From contig NZ_JAMBOP010000008.1 of the NCBI RefSeq assembly GCF_023715645.1, forward strand, positions 1 to 64,000: DNA of 64,000 bases, written 5' to 3'. How positions within the stretch are numbered: position 1 is the first letter of the stretch; each line of letters starts with the position of its first letter. Made by a program: the position numbers and the translations under genes. The notes under the pieces were generated by a model. The model worked only from the letters and a program-made list of their open reading frames with translations, ran no database searches and had not been told where the DNA came from. Positions 18,085 through 26,426 of the stretch are shown piece after piece. This DNA is from Bacillus cytotoxicus (GTDB lineage: Bacteria; Bacillota; Bacilli; Bacillales; Bacillaceae_G).

Positions 18085-19053
18085 ATGTTTAAAATTGGAT
18101 ATCGAACAGTGAAAACAGCAGTTGGAACTGCCTTGGCTGTGTGGATTGCTCAATTACTTCATTTAGAGTTTAGTAGCACGGCCGGCATTCTGGTCATTTT
18201 ATGTGTTCAAAATACAAAAAGAAAATCATTAGAAGTATCTATTCAACGCTTTGTAGCTTGTATACTTTCTATGGTGTTTGCATTTTTTATTTTTGAATCG
18301 ATAGGCTATACACCGTTAACACTTGGGGTTTTATTACTTCTGTTTATTCCAAGTGCAGTTATGCTTAAGATTCAAGAGGGGATTGTTACAAGCGCTGTTA
18401 TTGTTATGCATTTATATTCATTACAAAAAATTACGTGGACCATTGTTGGAAATGAGATTGCCATTTTAACGGTTGGAATTAGTGTTGCTTTATTAATTAA
18501 TTTGTACATGCCAAGCGTTGAAAGTGAGTTGGAAGGTTATCAACAAAAAGTAGAATCAAATTTTAAGACGATTCTTTTGGAAATGGCCACATATTTAAGA
18601 AATCGTGAAAGTGTGTGGAATGGAAAAGAGCTCATTGAAACGGAAACATTACTTGAGAGAGCAAAAGTAGTATCTTTTATAAAGATGGAAAATCAGTTCA
18701 TGCGTGAAGATGATTATTACTATCGTTATTTTCAAATGCGTCAGCAACAGTTTGAAATTTTAGAAAGAGTTATGCCGCTAGTTGCTTCGTTATCTTGGTC
18801 ATATGAACAAGCGAGTATGGTGGCGGATGTAATTGAAAATGTCGGGAATGCTATTCGTCCAGAAAGTACAGGAGTTATATCATTAAGACAGCTTCAAGAG
18901 ATGCGAGAAATCTTTCGAGAAATGCCGCTTCCAGAAACACGAGAAGAATTTGAAACGCGTGCTAAGCTCGTTCAGCTCGTTTATGAAATAGAACAATTTT
19001 TACTCATTAAAAGTCGATTTATAGGGAAATATAACATCAAAGAATTAATATGA
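18085..19053 (+). CDS. yqjA: Aromatic-acid-exporter-like membrane protein YqjA
   Basis: 322-residue protein with four predicted membrane helices in the first about 140 residues, then a soluble helical domain. It fits the FUSC/DUF939 aromatic acid exporter family and the length of B. subtilis YqjA; position after artPQR matches yqjA after yqiXYZ. TAGGAGCG precedes the ATG. The transported substrate is unknown. Confidence 0.82.
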   Translation: MFKIGYRTVKTAVGTALAVWIAQLLHLEFSSTAGILVILCVQNTKRKSLEVSIQRFVACILSMVFAFFIFESIGYTPLTLGVLLLLFIPSAVMLKIQEGIVTSAVIVMHLYSLQKITWTIVGNEIAILTVGISVALLINLYMPSVESELEGYQQKVESNFKTILLEMATYLRNRESVWNGKELIETETLLERAKVVSFIKMENQFMREDDYYYRYFQMRQQQFEILERVMPLVASLSWSYEQASMVADVIENVGNAIRPESTGVISLRQLQEMREIFREMPLPETREEFETRAKLVQLVYEIEQFLLIKSRFIGKYNIKELI

Positions 19054-19070
19054 GAAGGACGGAATGAATT

Positions 19071-19658
19071 ATGCCATATCTTCTTTCATTTATATTACTT
19101 ATTTCCCTATCGCCTCTTTGGCCACTCGGTGATAATCCGCGTGTTGGCGATCCACTTATAATCGTCAATAAACAAACGAACCGACTTGCATATATTCAGG
19201 ATGGAAAGATACAAAATACCTTTCCAGTCGGAACAGGTAAAACGAATGAGTTAACACCAGAAGGTACATTTGATGTTGTGATGAAGGTGAAAAATCCGTA
19301 TTATATTGCGAAGAACATTCCAGGTGGTTCACCGGAAAATCCGCTAGGTTCAAGATGGATAGGTTTTAATGCTAGGGATACAGATGGTAGTAAATACGGG
19401 ATACACGGAACGAATCAGCCGAGCTCCATTGGCAAGTATGTTTCGCAGGGGTGCATTCGAATGTATAAAAAAGATGTAGAGTATTTGTACGATCGCATTC
19501 CCATTGGAACGAAAGTATGGATTGTAAAATCAAAAAAATCATTTGAGCAGCTTGCGAAAGAAAAGGGAGCAATTGCTTACGAAGAAAGCCAACAGTATAT
19601 GTTGGCTTTTTGTCATATTATATCTTGTCTTGACATGTGTACATATAACATGCGTTAA
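19071..19658 (+). CDS. L,D-transpeptidase (YkuD domain), C-terminus extended through its terminator
   Basis: 195-residue secreted YkuD-type enzyme that forms 3-3 or anchoring peptidoglycan links. N-terminal signal or anchor (about 1-17), catalytic H112 in HGTNQ and C128 in SQGCIRM. Codon 170 is TAC; one base change from TAA would stop the protein just before a perfect terminator (19586-19612). As it stands, translation runs through that hairpin and adds 26 unrelated residues rich in Cys, Met and hydrophobics. Confidence 0.88.
   Translation: MPYLLSFILLISLSPLWPLGDNPRVGDPLIIVNKQTNRLAYIQDGKIQNTFPVGTGKTNELTPEGTFDVVMKVKNPYYIAKNIPGGSPENPLGSRWIGFNARDTDGSKYGIHGTNQPSSIGKYVSQGCIRMYKKDVEYLYDRIPIGTKVWIVKSKKSFEQLAKEKGAIAYEESQQYMLAFCHIISCLDMCTYNMR
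19586..19612 (+). terminator. Terminator lying inside the L,D-transpeptidase ORF
   Basis: AAGCCAACA (19586-19594) pairs with TGTTGGCTT (19600-19608), followed by TTTT. Confidence 0.75.
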
Positions 19659-19739
19659 TGATGATAACATTAAAGTGAAATTTTCATTAGAAGAACAAGT
19701 ACTGCTCGTGAAAAGATAATGTGAAAAGGAGTTGCTGTT

Positions 19740-19979
19740 ATGTATACGAATCATAGACTACCATACATTCAGTTCTTAATTGGTGCTCTGGCAATTATTA
19801 CTTTCATATTGGCAACTTTTAATATATGCCCATTTTCGTTATCTGTCTTTCCCATTGCTCTTCTTAACTTTACTTTTGCATTCAGTGCTTATTGTGAGCG
19901 GCAATATCCAAACTTTGTTCTGTCACTTGGAATGGGAATGGCGTTTAGTATTGCAGGATTTATTATTATGGCAACATAA
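19740..19979 (+). CDS. Small membrane protein, function unknown
   Basis: 79 residues with two or three hydrophobic helices (about 11-32, 36-52, 58-77). AAAGGAG lies about 9 bases before the ATG, and a terminator follows directly, so the gene looks real. Not recognised beyond that. Confidence 0.65.
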   Translation: MYTNHRLPYIQFLIGALAIITFILATFNICPFSLSVFPIALLNFTFAFSAYCERQYPNFVLSLGMGMAFSIAGFIIMAT

Positions 19980-19980
19980 A

Positions 19981-20004
19981 AGGGAGAAAATATCTCCCCT
20001 TTTT
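19981..20004. terminator. Bidirectional terminator between two small genes
   Basis: AGGGAGA pairs with TCTCCCCT around AAATA, with A/T runs on both sides; serves the plus-strand small protein and the minus-strand Prli42 gene. Confidence 0.75.
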
Positions 20005-20097
20005 TTACCAAAACATGCTTATGCCAGTAAGTAGTGTTGTGACAAGCATTGAAATTAACATAACGTAAACCATAATTTTTTGCATTTTTTTACTCAT
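20005..20097 (-). CDS. prli42: Prli42-like stressosome-anchor microprotein
   Basis: 30-residue peptide beginning MSKKMQKIMVYVML and ending LLTGISMFW: a short basic N-terminus and one membrane helix. The LLxGISMF ending is the signature I recall for Prli42, the membrane miniprotein that anchors the stressosome in Listeria and is conserved in Bacillales. A near-ideal AAGGAGGATCTAAAG stands before the ATG. Too short for ordinary gene calling. Confidence 0.85.
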   Translation of the reverse strand: MSKKMQKIMVYVMLISMLVTTLLTGISMFW

Positions 20098-20183
20098 CTT
20101 TAGATCCTCCTTGCGAATCTCCTCAATCTTATTGTATATACAAATGAATTTTGGTACAAGGGTCTAGCGTGAGACATTTTTTA

Positions 20184-20403
20184 CATAATTCCTAACTACT
20201 CAGTCATACAGTTCATTTAGAAGTTTGATAAGGAGTATGGTTCCAGCGAAAATGCGCCTCCACCTCGCTACCTCTCTTTGTTTTAAAACTTTGCGCGTGG
20301 TAGGAAAAGGCACTGACCGCTATACATAGCCAGTCCCTCTCGCCCATTTAAAAAGATGCTTTTCTGCCTTTTTTCATATAGTGACTGAGTATTACCATAA
20401 TTC
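20184..20403 (-). mobile_element. Family A MITE-like element, copy 2, with 8-bp target duplication
   Basis: Element 20192-20395 (204 bp) between CATAATTC (20184-20191) and CATAATTC (20396-20403). Ends CTAACTACTCAG and CTGAGTATTAC. Core hairpin on the minus strand. Its internal segment (TCCAGCGAAAATGCGCCTCC) differs from copy 3. Confidence 0.85.
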
Positions 20404-20406
20404 ATT

Positions 20407-20647
20407 TTAAAATTGTAACTACTCAGTTATACATTTCATTTGAAAATCCCCCCATGTTTCAGCATCTAGATTGCTGCCATGAAGATAAAAACGGACCTAC
20501 ATTTTGCTACCTTTCTCTGTTTTAAAGCTCTGCGCGTGGCAGGAAAAGGCACTGACCGCTTCTATGCATGGCCAATCCCTCTCGCCCATTTAAAAAGATG
20601 CTTTTCTTTCTTTTTTTCATATAGTGACTGAGTAATTACTTAAAATT
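20407..20647 (-). mobile_element. Family A MITE-like element, copy 3, with 8-bp target duplication
   Basis: Element 20415-20639 (225 bp) between TTAAAATT (20407-20414) and TTAAAATT (20640-20647). Ends GTAACTACTCAG and CTGAGTAATTAC. Same orientation as copy 2, only 19 bp away. Confidence 0.85.
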
Positions 20648-20735
20648 ACACTTTATATATCTTCTCCTTCGAAACTTTTACAGAATTCTGCTATAATAGT
20701 CATTGTTACATACATAACGCAGGAGGCGTATTCTC

Positions 20736-21854
20736 ATGATTAATCAAGAACGTTTAGTGAATGAATTTATGGAACTTGTGCAAGTAGACTCTGAAACAAA
20801 ATACGAAGCTGAAATTTGCAAAGTGTTAAAAGAAAAATTCTCTTCTTTAGGCGTTGAAGTATTTGAAGATGATACAATGGGTGAGACTGGTCACGGTGCT
20901 GGTAACTTAGTTTGTACATTACCAGCAACAAAAGAAGGAGTAGATACAATCTACTTTACTTCTCATATGGATACAGTTGTTCCAGGAAAAGGAATTAAGC
21001 CTTCTATTCAAGATGGTTATATCGTATCTGACGGTACAACAATTTTAGGTGCTGATGATAAAGCTGGACTTGCATCTATGTTTGAAGCAATTCGCGTGTT
21101 AAAAGAGAAAAACATCGCGCACGGAAAAATAGAGTTCATCATTACAGTTGGTGAAGAATCTGGTCTTGTTGGTGCAAAAGCATTAGATCGTGAACGCATT
21201 ACAGCGAAATATGGCTATGCATTAGACAGCGATGGAAAAGTTGGAGAAATCGTTGTTGCAGCGCCAACGCAAGCGAAAGTAAATGCAATTATTCGCGGGA
21301 AAACAGCTCACGCTGGTGTAGCACCAGAAAAAGGTGTATCTGCAATTACAATTGCAGCGAAATCTATTGCAAAAATGCCACTAGGCCGCATTGATTCTGA
21401 AACAACTGCAAATATCGGTCGTTTTGAAGGTGGTACACAAACAAATATCGTTTGTGACTATGTAGAAATCTTTGCTGAAGCACGTTCTTTAGTAGATGAA
21501 AAAATGCAAGAGCAAGTTCGCAAAATGAAAGAAGCATTTGAATCTACAGCGAAAGAAATGGGCGGAGAAGCAGAAGTAGAAGTGAAAGTGATGTACCCAG
21601 GATTTAAATTTGCTGATGGCGACCACGTTGTAGAAGTTGCGAAACGTGCTGCTGAAAAAATCGGCCGTACACCATCTCTTCACCAAAGCGGTGGTGGTAG
21701 CGATGCAAACGTAATTGCAGGCCACGGTATTCCAACAGTAAACTTAGCAGTTGGTTACGAAGAAATTCATACAACAAACGAAAAAATCCCTGTTGAAGAA
21801 TTAGTGAAAACAGCAGAGATGGTTGTTGCGATTATTGAAGAAGTAGCGAAGTAA
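20736..21854 (+). CDS. yqjE: M20 family peptidase (YqjE, peptidase T-like)
   Basis: 372-residue dizinc aminopeptidase-type enzyme: metal ligands in SHMDTVVPG and GADDKAG, catalytic Glu in GEESG, dimerisation domain with KTAHAGV, C-terminal ligand HTTNE. Cytosolic; no signal peptide. GGAGGCG precedes the ATG. Length and synteny fit B. subtilis YqjE. Substrate (tripeptides or others) is not shown by sequence. Confidence 0.88.
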   Translation: MINQERLVNEFMELVQVDSETKYEAEICKVLKEKFSSLGVEVFEDDTMGETGHGAGNLVCTLPATKEGVDTIYFTSHMDTVVPGKGIKPSIQDGYIVSDGTTILGADDKAGLASMFEAIRVLKEKNIAHGKIEFIITVGEESGLVGAKALDRERITAKYGYALDSDGKVGEIVVAAPTQAKVNAIIRGKTAHAGVAPEKGVSAITIAAKSIAKMPLGRIDSETTANIGRFEGGTQTNIVCDYVEIFAEARSLVDEKMQEQVRKMKEAFESTAKEMGGEAEVEVKVMYPGFKFADGDHVVEVAKRAAEKIGRTPSLHQSGGGSDANVIAGHGIPTVNLAVGYEEIHTTNEKIPVEELVKTAEMVVAIIEEVAK

Positions 21855-21872
21855 TCAAAGAAAAGGTTAAGC

Positions 21873-21906
21873 GAAAACGCATGGGTGAAATGACCCATGC
21901 GTTTTC
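21873..21906 (+). terminator. Terminator after yqjE
   Basis: GAAAACGCATGGGT pairs with ACCCATGCGTTTTC. Confidence 0.85.
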
Positions 21907-21934
21907 TTATTGCTTTACGTAAATGGTTTTCAAC

Positions 21935-22132
21935 TATATAAATACAAGTTGAAAAAACGACATATAAACCCATTTTTTTTAGATGGACAAGAGCATCTGG
22001 CCATGCATAGTAACGGTCAAGGCCTTTTCCTACCACGTGCAATGTTTAAAACAAAAGGAGAAAGCAAGTAGCGGTCATGTTGTGTTATGCATAGCAGCGG
22101 CTTATATGTCGAAAAATTAAAACGGATATATT
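21935..22132 (+). repeat. Family B repeat
   Basis: Begins TATATAAATACAAGTTGAA; core CTGGCC...GGTCAA with GGCCTTTTCCTACCACG; right half with GGTCATGTTGTGTTATGCA. The far end near GGATATA is degenerate. It fills the gap between the yqjE terminator and the MBL gene. Confidence 0.7.
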
Positions 22133-22186
22133 ATGTTAATTATAAGTGTAGTACGCCAGTATCAAATTGTTAAGTTTGATTAACAT

Positions 22187-23107
22187 TCAACAATTTAGTA
22201 GTTCTTTTAGTATTTTTACATTTTGGTGAAATATTTGTGGAGATGGCCAAGTTGGGTAGCTGTTAGGTAATGGAATTATTTCGATCTCGTTGTGTTTTTG
22301 TGCAATGGCAGTTAAGTTATGTATATAATCGATTACTTCTAAGAAATTCATCTTTGTACCAACTGAACCATCACCTGGTATAGCTATATCAATATCCATC
22401 TTTTCAACCTCTTTTAAAATATGAATCCAGTTTTGCGGATTTGATTCTTCGAAAAATGTAGGATGGCAATCAACAAATAATAAGTCACCCATGAATATCA
22501 CTTTATCTTCTGGAATATAGAGCATAGCGTCGCAAAGGGAATGCCCGCCACCTAACGTGAAAAGCTTTGCACTGCGTTTCGTTCCAAGGAACATAATTTC
22601 ATCTGTAAATGTTTGTTGTGGTAGTGTTAATTCTAGTGTCGGTAATGAGGTTTCAACCTCACTTAAAAAATTGATTTGATGCTCTAAGTTCATATCATAA
22701 GTTTGAGCGATTTGGTCCTTTAAAGAACGAATATAATTTGTTAGCCCATTAATATCATTTTTTTGTTTATTGAATCTTGATGGATGGGCAGTTTTCATTT
22801 TGTCATATGTCATTTCGCTTGAAATAATGGTACTATCCTTAAACGTTTGGTTCCCTCGAATGTGGTCTCCGTGCCAATGACTGTTTATTACACATGTAAC
22901 GGGCTGGTTTGTTATCGCTTCTGCTGCATATTTTAAATCCTTAGAAGCTTGTTGTGTATTAAATGTATCAAAAATAATAGTTGTATCTCCTAAATCAATA
23001 AAACCAGCATTTGCTGCAGCGCCGCCACCTTCTTTGGCAATTGCTGCATAGATTCCGTTACGAATTTTTTCGAGCCTAAAATGTTTGCTATCAAATTCTT
23101 CGTTCAT
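22187..23107 (-). CDS. MBL-fold metallohydrolase
   Basis: 306-residue metallo-beta-lactamase-fold protein with the zinc motif HWHGDH, a later GGGHSLCDAM and MGDLLFVD, and a closing IPGDGS where many family members have PGHG. No signal peptide. AAGGAGAG lies before the ATG at 23107. The substrate cannot be told. Confidence 0.82.
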   Translation of the reverse strand: MNEEFDSKHFRLEKIRNGIYAAIAKEGGGAAANAGFIDLGDTTIIFDTFNTQQASKDLKYAAEAITNQPVTCVINSHWHGDHIRGNQTFKDSTIISSEMTYDKMKTAHPSRFNKQKNDINGLTNYIRSLKDQIAQTYDMNLEHQINFLSEVETSLPTLELTLPQQTFTDEIMFLGTKRSAKLFTLGGGHSLCDAMLYIPEDKVIFMGDLLFVDCHPTFFEESNPQNWIHILKEVEKMDIDIAIPGDGSVGTKMNFLEVIDYIHNLTAIAQKHNEIEIIPLPNSYPTWPSPQIFHQNVKILKELLNC

Positions 23108-23132
23108 TTTCTTCTCTCCTTAAGAGTGTTCG

Positions 23133-23333
23133 TTATTTTGTTTCTATTGCCTTTACAAGGCGGGTAAACCAGTACAGAAAAATCCAGGGAAGAATGTACA
23201 GAGTTGAAAATGGTAATAGAGATGAAAGAAGTCCGTAAGCATCGACGCCCATGATTGGAAGTAGGAAATAGATGAGCAACAAAAAGAAAATAAGTAGCAA
23301 AATTAGATAAATCGATTTTAGATGTGTAGTCAT
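23133..23333 (-). CDS. Small membrane protein, function unknown
   Basis: 66 residues with two hydrophobic helices (about 7-28 and 36-58). GAGAGG precedes the ATG. It lies 26 bp upstream of the MBL gene on the same strand and may be co-transcribed with it. Confidence 0.6.
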   Translation of the reverse strand: MTTHLKSIYLILLLIFFLLLIYFLLPIMGVDAYGLLSSLLPFSTLYILPWIFLYWFTRLVKAIETK

Positions 23334-23441
23334 TTCCTCTCTTTAACCTCCTTAGATTTTCGTATGTGGACATACTTCTATATAGTAATGATTCTATCCT
23401 TTCAAATATTGATTTTTGAGCAAGTTTTTTGATAAAATAAA

Positions 23442-23453
23442 GAACAAATGTTC
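23442..23453 (+). promoter_or_regulatory. LexA (SOS) box upstream of the Y-family polymerase
   Basis: GAACAAATGTTC fits the Bacillus SOS consensus GAACRNRYGTTC at every position. It lies just after a candidate promoter (TTGATT, 18 bp, TAAAAT at 23435-23440) and 18 bp before the start codon. Confidence 0.75.
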
Positions 23454-23470
23454 CTTTGGTGGTGAGAAAG

Positions 23471-24709
23471 ATGCGTGAAATGTATCCGAAAAATGGTCGT
23501 GTCATTTTACATGTTGATATGAATTGTTTTTATGCATCTGTTGAAATTGCCCGCGATGCATCGTTGCAAGGGAAACCATTAGCGATAGCCGGTAATGCGA
23601 AAGAACGAAAGGGCATTATTGTCACGTGTAGTTATGAAGCAAGAGCGAAAGGGGTTCGTGCAACAATGCCTGTTTGGGAAGCGAAGCGGCTATGCCCAGA
23701 ACTCATTATAAAGCATCCAAACTTTGAGTTATATCGGGAGGCTTCTTTTGCGCTATTTCAAATTTTGGCACGGTTTACAGAAAAAATTCAACCGGTTTCA
23801 ATTGATGAAGGGTATTTAGATATTACAGATTGTTACGGACTCGGTTCGCCGTTAGAAATTGCTGAAATGATTCAACAAACATTACTTACAGAATTACAGC
23901 TTCCGTGCAGCATTGGAGTTGCTCCGAACTTATTTCTAGCTAAAACAGCCTCTGATATGAAAAAACCTCTAGGTATTACAGTACTTCGTAAGCGTGATAT
24001 ACAAGAAGTGCTTTGGCCACTTCCAGTTGAAAAAATGCATGGAATCGGAAAGAAAACAGCAGAAAAATTAACAGGTGTACATATACATACGATTGGAGAT
24101 TTAGCTACTGGAAAAGCTCATCTTATTCGTTCTGTAGTCGGAAATCATGGATTAGATTTACAAAAACGTGCAAATGGTATCGATCATAGAGAAGTTGATC
24201 CGAGTCAAATGGGACAGTATAAAACGATTGGAAATTCTATAACGCTGCCAAAAGATGTAGACGAAGAGCAGGAGTTATTAAGTACGTTAGAGCGCTTATC
24301 TCAATCTGTTAGCCGAAGATTACAAAAACGTAATCTTGTGGCATATAATATTCAAATTACGATTAAATACTATAATCGCCGAACGATTACACGTAGTAAA
24401 ATGTTAGAAAATGCAATTTGGGAATGGCGAGACATTTTTCATGCGACAATACGGTTATGGAAAAAACATTGGGACGGTGACCTAGTTCGATTACTTGGAA
24501 TTACTGCTTGTGAATTAGAATGGAAAACAGAAGCGATTAAGCAGCTTGATTTATTTTCATTTGAAGAAGATGCGAAGGCAGAACCGCTTTTGACAGTGAT
24601 GGAGCAATTAAATAATAAATACGGGGCGAAGGTTATTCAGCCCGGTAGTCAATTGCTTCGGAAACAGGAGAGAACATTTCAACAAAGATTAGAGGATAAA
24701 TTTACATAA
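23471..24709 (+). CDS. dinB: DNA polymerase IV (Y family, PolY1/YqjH)
   Basis: 412-residue translesion polymerase. Catalytic acids D16 (HVDMNCFYASVE) and D112-E113 (SIDEGYLD), a palm/finger region, HhH motif (GIGKKTAEKL), little finger domain, and C-terminal QLDLF, a beta-clamp binding motif. ATG 23471 chosen with GGTGGTGAG upstream; ATG 23480 is possible. Position before rnz matches B. subtilis yqjH-rnz. Confidence 0.92.
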   Translation: MREMYPKNGRVILHVDMNCFYASVEIARDASLQGKPLAIAGNAKERKGIIVTCSYEARAKGVRATMPVWEAKRLCPELIIKHPNFELYREASFALFQILARFTEKIQPVSIDEGYLDITDCYGLGSPLEIAEMIQQTLLTELQLPCSIGVAPNLFLAKTASDMKKPLGITVLRKRDIQEVLWPLPVEKMHGIGKKTAEKLTGVHIHTIGDLATGKAHLIRSVVGNHGLDLQKRANGIDHREVDPSQMGQYKTIGNSITLPKDVDEEQELLSTLERLSQSVSRRLQKRNLVAYNIQITIKYYNRRTITRSKMLENAIWEWRDIFHATIRLWKKHWDGDLVRLLGITACELEWKTEAIKQLDLFSFEEDAKAEPLLTVMEQLNNKYGAKVIQPGSQLLRKQERTFQQRLEDKFT

Positions 24710-24792
24710 AGTTCGTATAAAGTTGATTTGCCATTTTTGTTTATATTCCGTAAGATAACGTTAGAGATTATGAAATGCTTGGAGGATGCAAT

Positions 24793-25716
24793 GTGGAATT
24801 TGTATTTTTAGGAACAGGAGCTGGCGTTCCTGCAAAAGGAAGAAACGTATCAGCAATAGCTTTGCAATTATTGGAAGAGATAGGTGCAACGTGGCTATTT
24901 GACTGCGGCGAAGCAACGCAACATCAAATTTTACATACATCAGTGCGTCCGCGTCGCATTGAGAAAATATTTATTACCCATTTACATGGGGATCATATTT
25001 TTGGACTGCCTGGTTTGTTGGGAAGCCGTTCGTTTCAAGGAGGGACCACTCCATTAACTGTATATGGTCCAAAAGGGATTAAACAGTTTATTGAAGTTGC
25101 TTTGGCAGTAAGTACAACACATGTGAAATACCCACTAGAGATTATCGAAATTACCGAAGAAGGCATTGTATATGAAGATAAACAATTTCTTGTGGAAACG
25201 AAGCGATTATCACACGGTATTGAATGTTTTGGCTATCGAATTGTAGAGAAAGATATTCCAGGGCATCTTCTTGTAGATAAATTATTAGAAGAAGGAATTA
25301 AACCAGGTCCACTCTTTAAGCGTTTAAAAGATGGAGAAACAGTAGAGCTTGAGGATGGACGTATACTTTGTGGACAGGATTTCATCGGACCATCACAAAA
25401 AGGGCGAATTATTACAGTTTTAGGAGATACACGTTATTGCGAAGCGAGTATCCATTTAGCACAAGATGCTGATGTACTTGTACATGAAGCAACGTTCGGT
25501 GCGGAAGATTTACAGCAAGCATATGATTATTACCATTCTACAACAGAACAAGCAGCAAATATTGCGATGCAAGCAAATGTAAAACAAATGATTCTAACTC
25601 ATATTAGCTCTCGTTATCAAGGGGAAGCATGTAACATGCTTCTTGAAGAAGCAAAGCAAGTATTTCCAAATACGGAAATTGCAGAGGATTTGAAACGTTT
25701 TCTCGTATCAAAATAA
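24793..25716 (+). CDS. rnz: Ribonuclease Z
   Basis: 307-residue tRNA 3' endonuclease. Zinc motif H63-L-H65-G-D67-H68 agrees in numbering with B. subtilis RNase Z; GDTRYC and the LTHISSRY segment carry further ligands. GTG at 24793 chosen because GGAGGA lies 8 bases upstream and the protein then begins [13 protein letters not shown] like its relatives; an ATG at 24775 lies in front of that Shine-Dalgarno. Confidence 0.95.
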   Translation: MEFVFLGTGAGVPAKGRNVSAIALQLLEEIGATWLFDCGEATQHQILHTSVRPRRIEKIFITHLHGDHIFGLPGLLGSRSFQGGTTPLTVYGPKGIKQFIEVALAVSTTHVKYPLEIIEITEEGIVYEDKQFLVETKRLSHGIECFGYRIVEKDIPGHLLVDKLLEEGIKPGPLFKRLKDGETVELEDGRILCGQDFIGPSQKGRIITVLGDTRYCEASIHLAQDADVLVHEATFGAEDLQQAYDYYHSTTEQAANIAMQANVKQMILTHISSRYQGEACNMLLEEAKQVFPNTEIAEDLKRFLVSK

Positions 25717-25790
25717 CGAAAAACCAATGGAGATGTCTCATAAGTCAAATTTTTGGCTATGTGACACTCCTTTTTGGTTTAGAAGCGTTA

Positions 25791-26139
25791 ATATATATAA
25801 ATCCAACGTAACTACTCAGTCACTCTATGAAAAAAGGGCAGAAAAGCATTTTTTTAAATGGACCTGAGGGACTGGCCATGCATAGGAGCGGTCAGGGCCT
25901 TTTCCTGCCACGCGCAAAGTTTTAAAACAAAGAGAGGTAGCGAGGTGTAGGTCCATTTTATCTTCATGACAGCAATCTATATGCTGGAAAATAACTTTCT
26001 ATAAGTAATGGGGCGCATTTTCGCTGGAATCATACTCCTTACCAAACTGCTAAATGAAATGTATGACTGAGTAGTTACGATCCAACTTGACTTTTGGGCA
26101 TACGAGTCGCCGTCATGCCAAGCAAAAAAAGTATGCCTT
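25791..26139 (-). repeat. Partial family B repeat interrupted by family A element
   Basis: ATATATAAATCCAAC (to 25807) resumes after the A insertion at 26079 as ATCCAACTTGACTTTTGG and runs to about 26139 (GCCAAGCAAAAAAAG). Rejoined, it aligns with the minus strand of the B copy ending at 12814 and with the fragment at 52974. The rest of the B copy is missing. Confidence 0.75.
25800..26086 (+). mobile_element. Family A MITE-like element, copy 4, nested in family B
   Basis: Element 25808-26078 (271 bp), ends GTAACTACTCAG and CTGAGTAGTTAC. Flanks AATCCAAC and GATCCAAC match at 7 of 8. Longest A copy; it carries both internal segments seen separately in copies 2 and 3. Confidence 0.82.
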
Positions 26140-26176
26140 TAATTTGAAATATGAAAAAATTTAATTTCTGCCAAAA

Positions 26177-26212
26177 TAGAGTTATAATGAAAGCGTATTC
26201 ATTATAACTCTA
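26177..26212. promoter_or_regulatory. Perfect 15-bp-arm palindrome upstream of sdaAB
   Basis: TAGAGTTATAATGAA (26177-26191) and its exact complement (26198-26212) around AGCGTA. No T-run follows. It lies about 215 bp upstream of sdaAB with no gene between; each arm contains TATAAT. An operator or cruciform is possible. Confidence 0.45.
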
Positions 26213-26426
26213 CTGTATAAGTTTATAATTTGTTTGTTTTTATAAAAAATGTAGTAAATCACAAGTGACAAGAGATCGCTTATATATTATGATAGCTGAT
26301 GGTGTGTGTCAATTTAATGAATAAATTATATAAGTTTATTAGAACATATACAAAAGCAAAGAAACATCAAATTAATAGACTATTAGTAAATAACCTTTTC
26401 ATAATGAAGATTTAGGGGGAACTATT

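Noticed and set aside
23104-23505. 133-codon minus-strand ORF overlapping the small membrane protein and the polymerase start
   Set aside because: Out of frame with the better-supported 66-codon gene, which has its own Shine-Dalgarno; this one overlaps the LexA box and dinB start and has no family resemblance.
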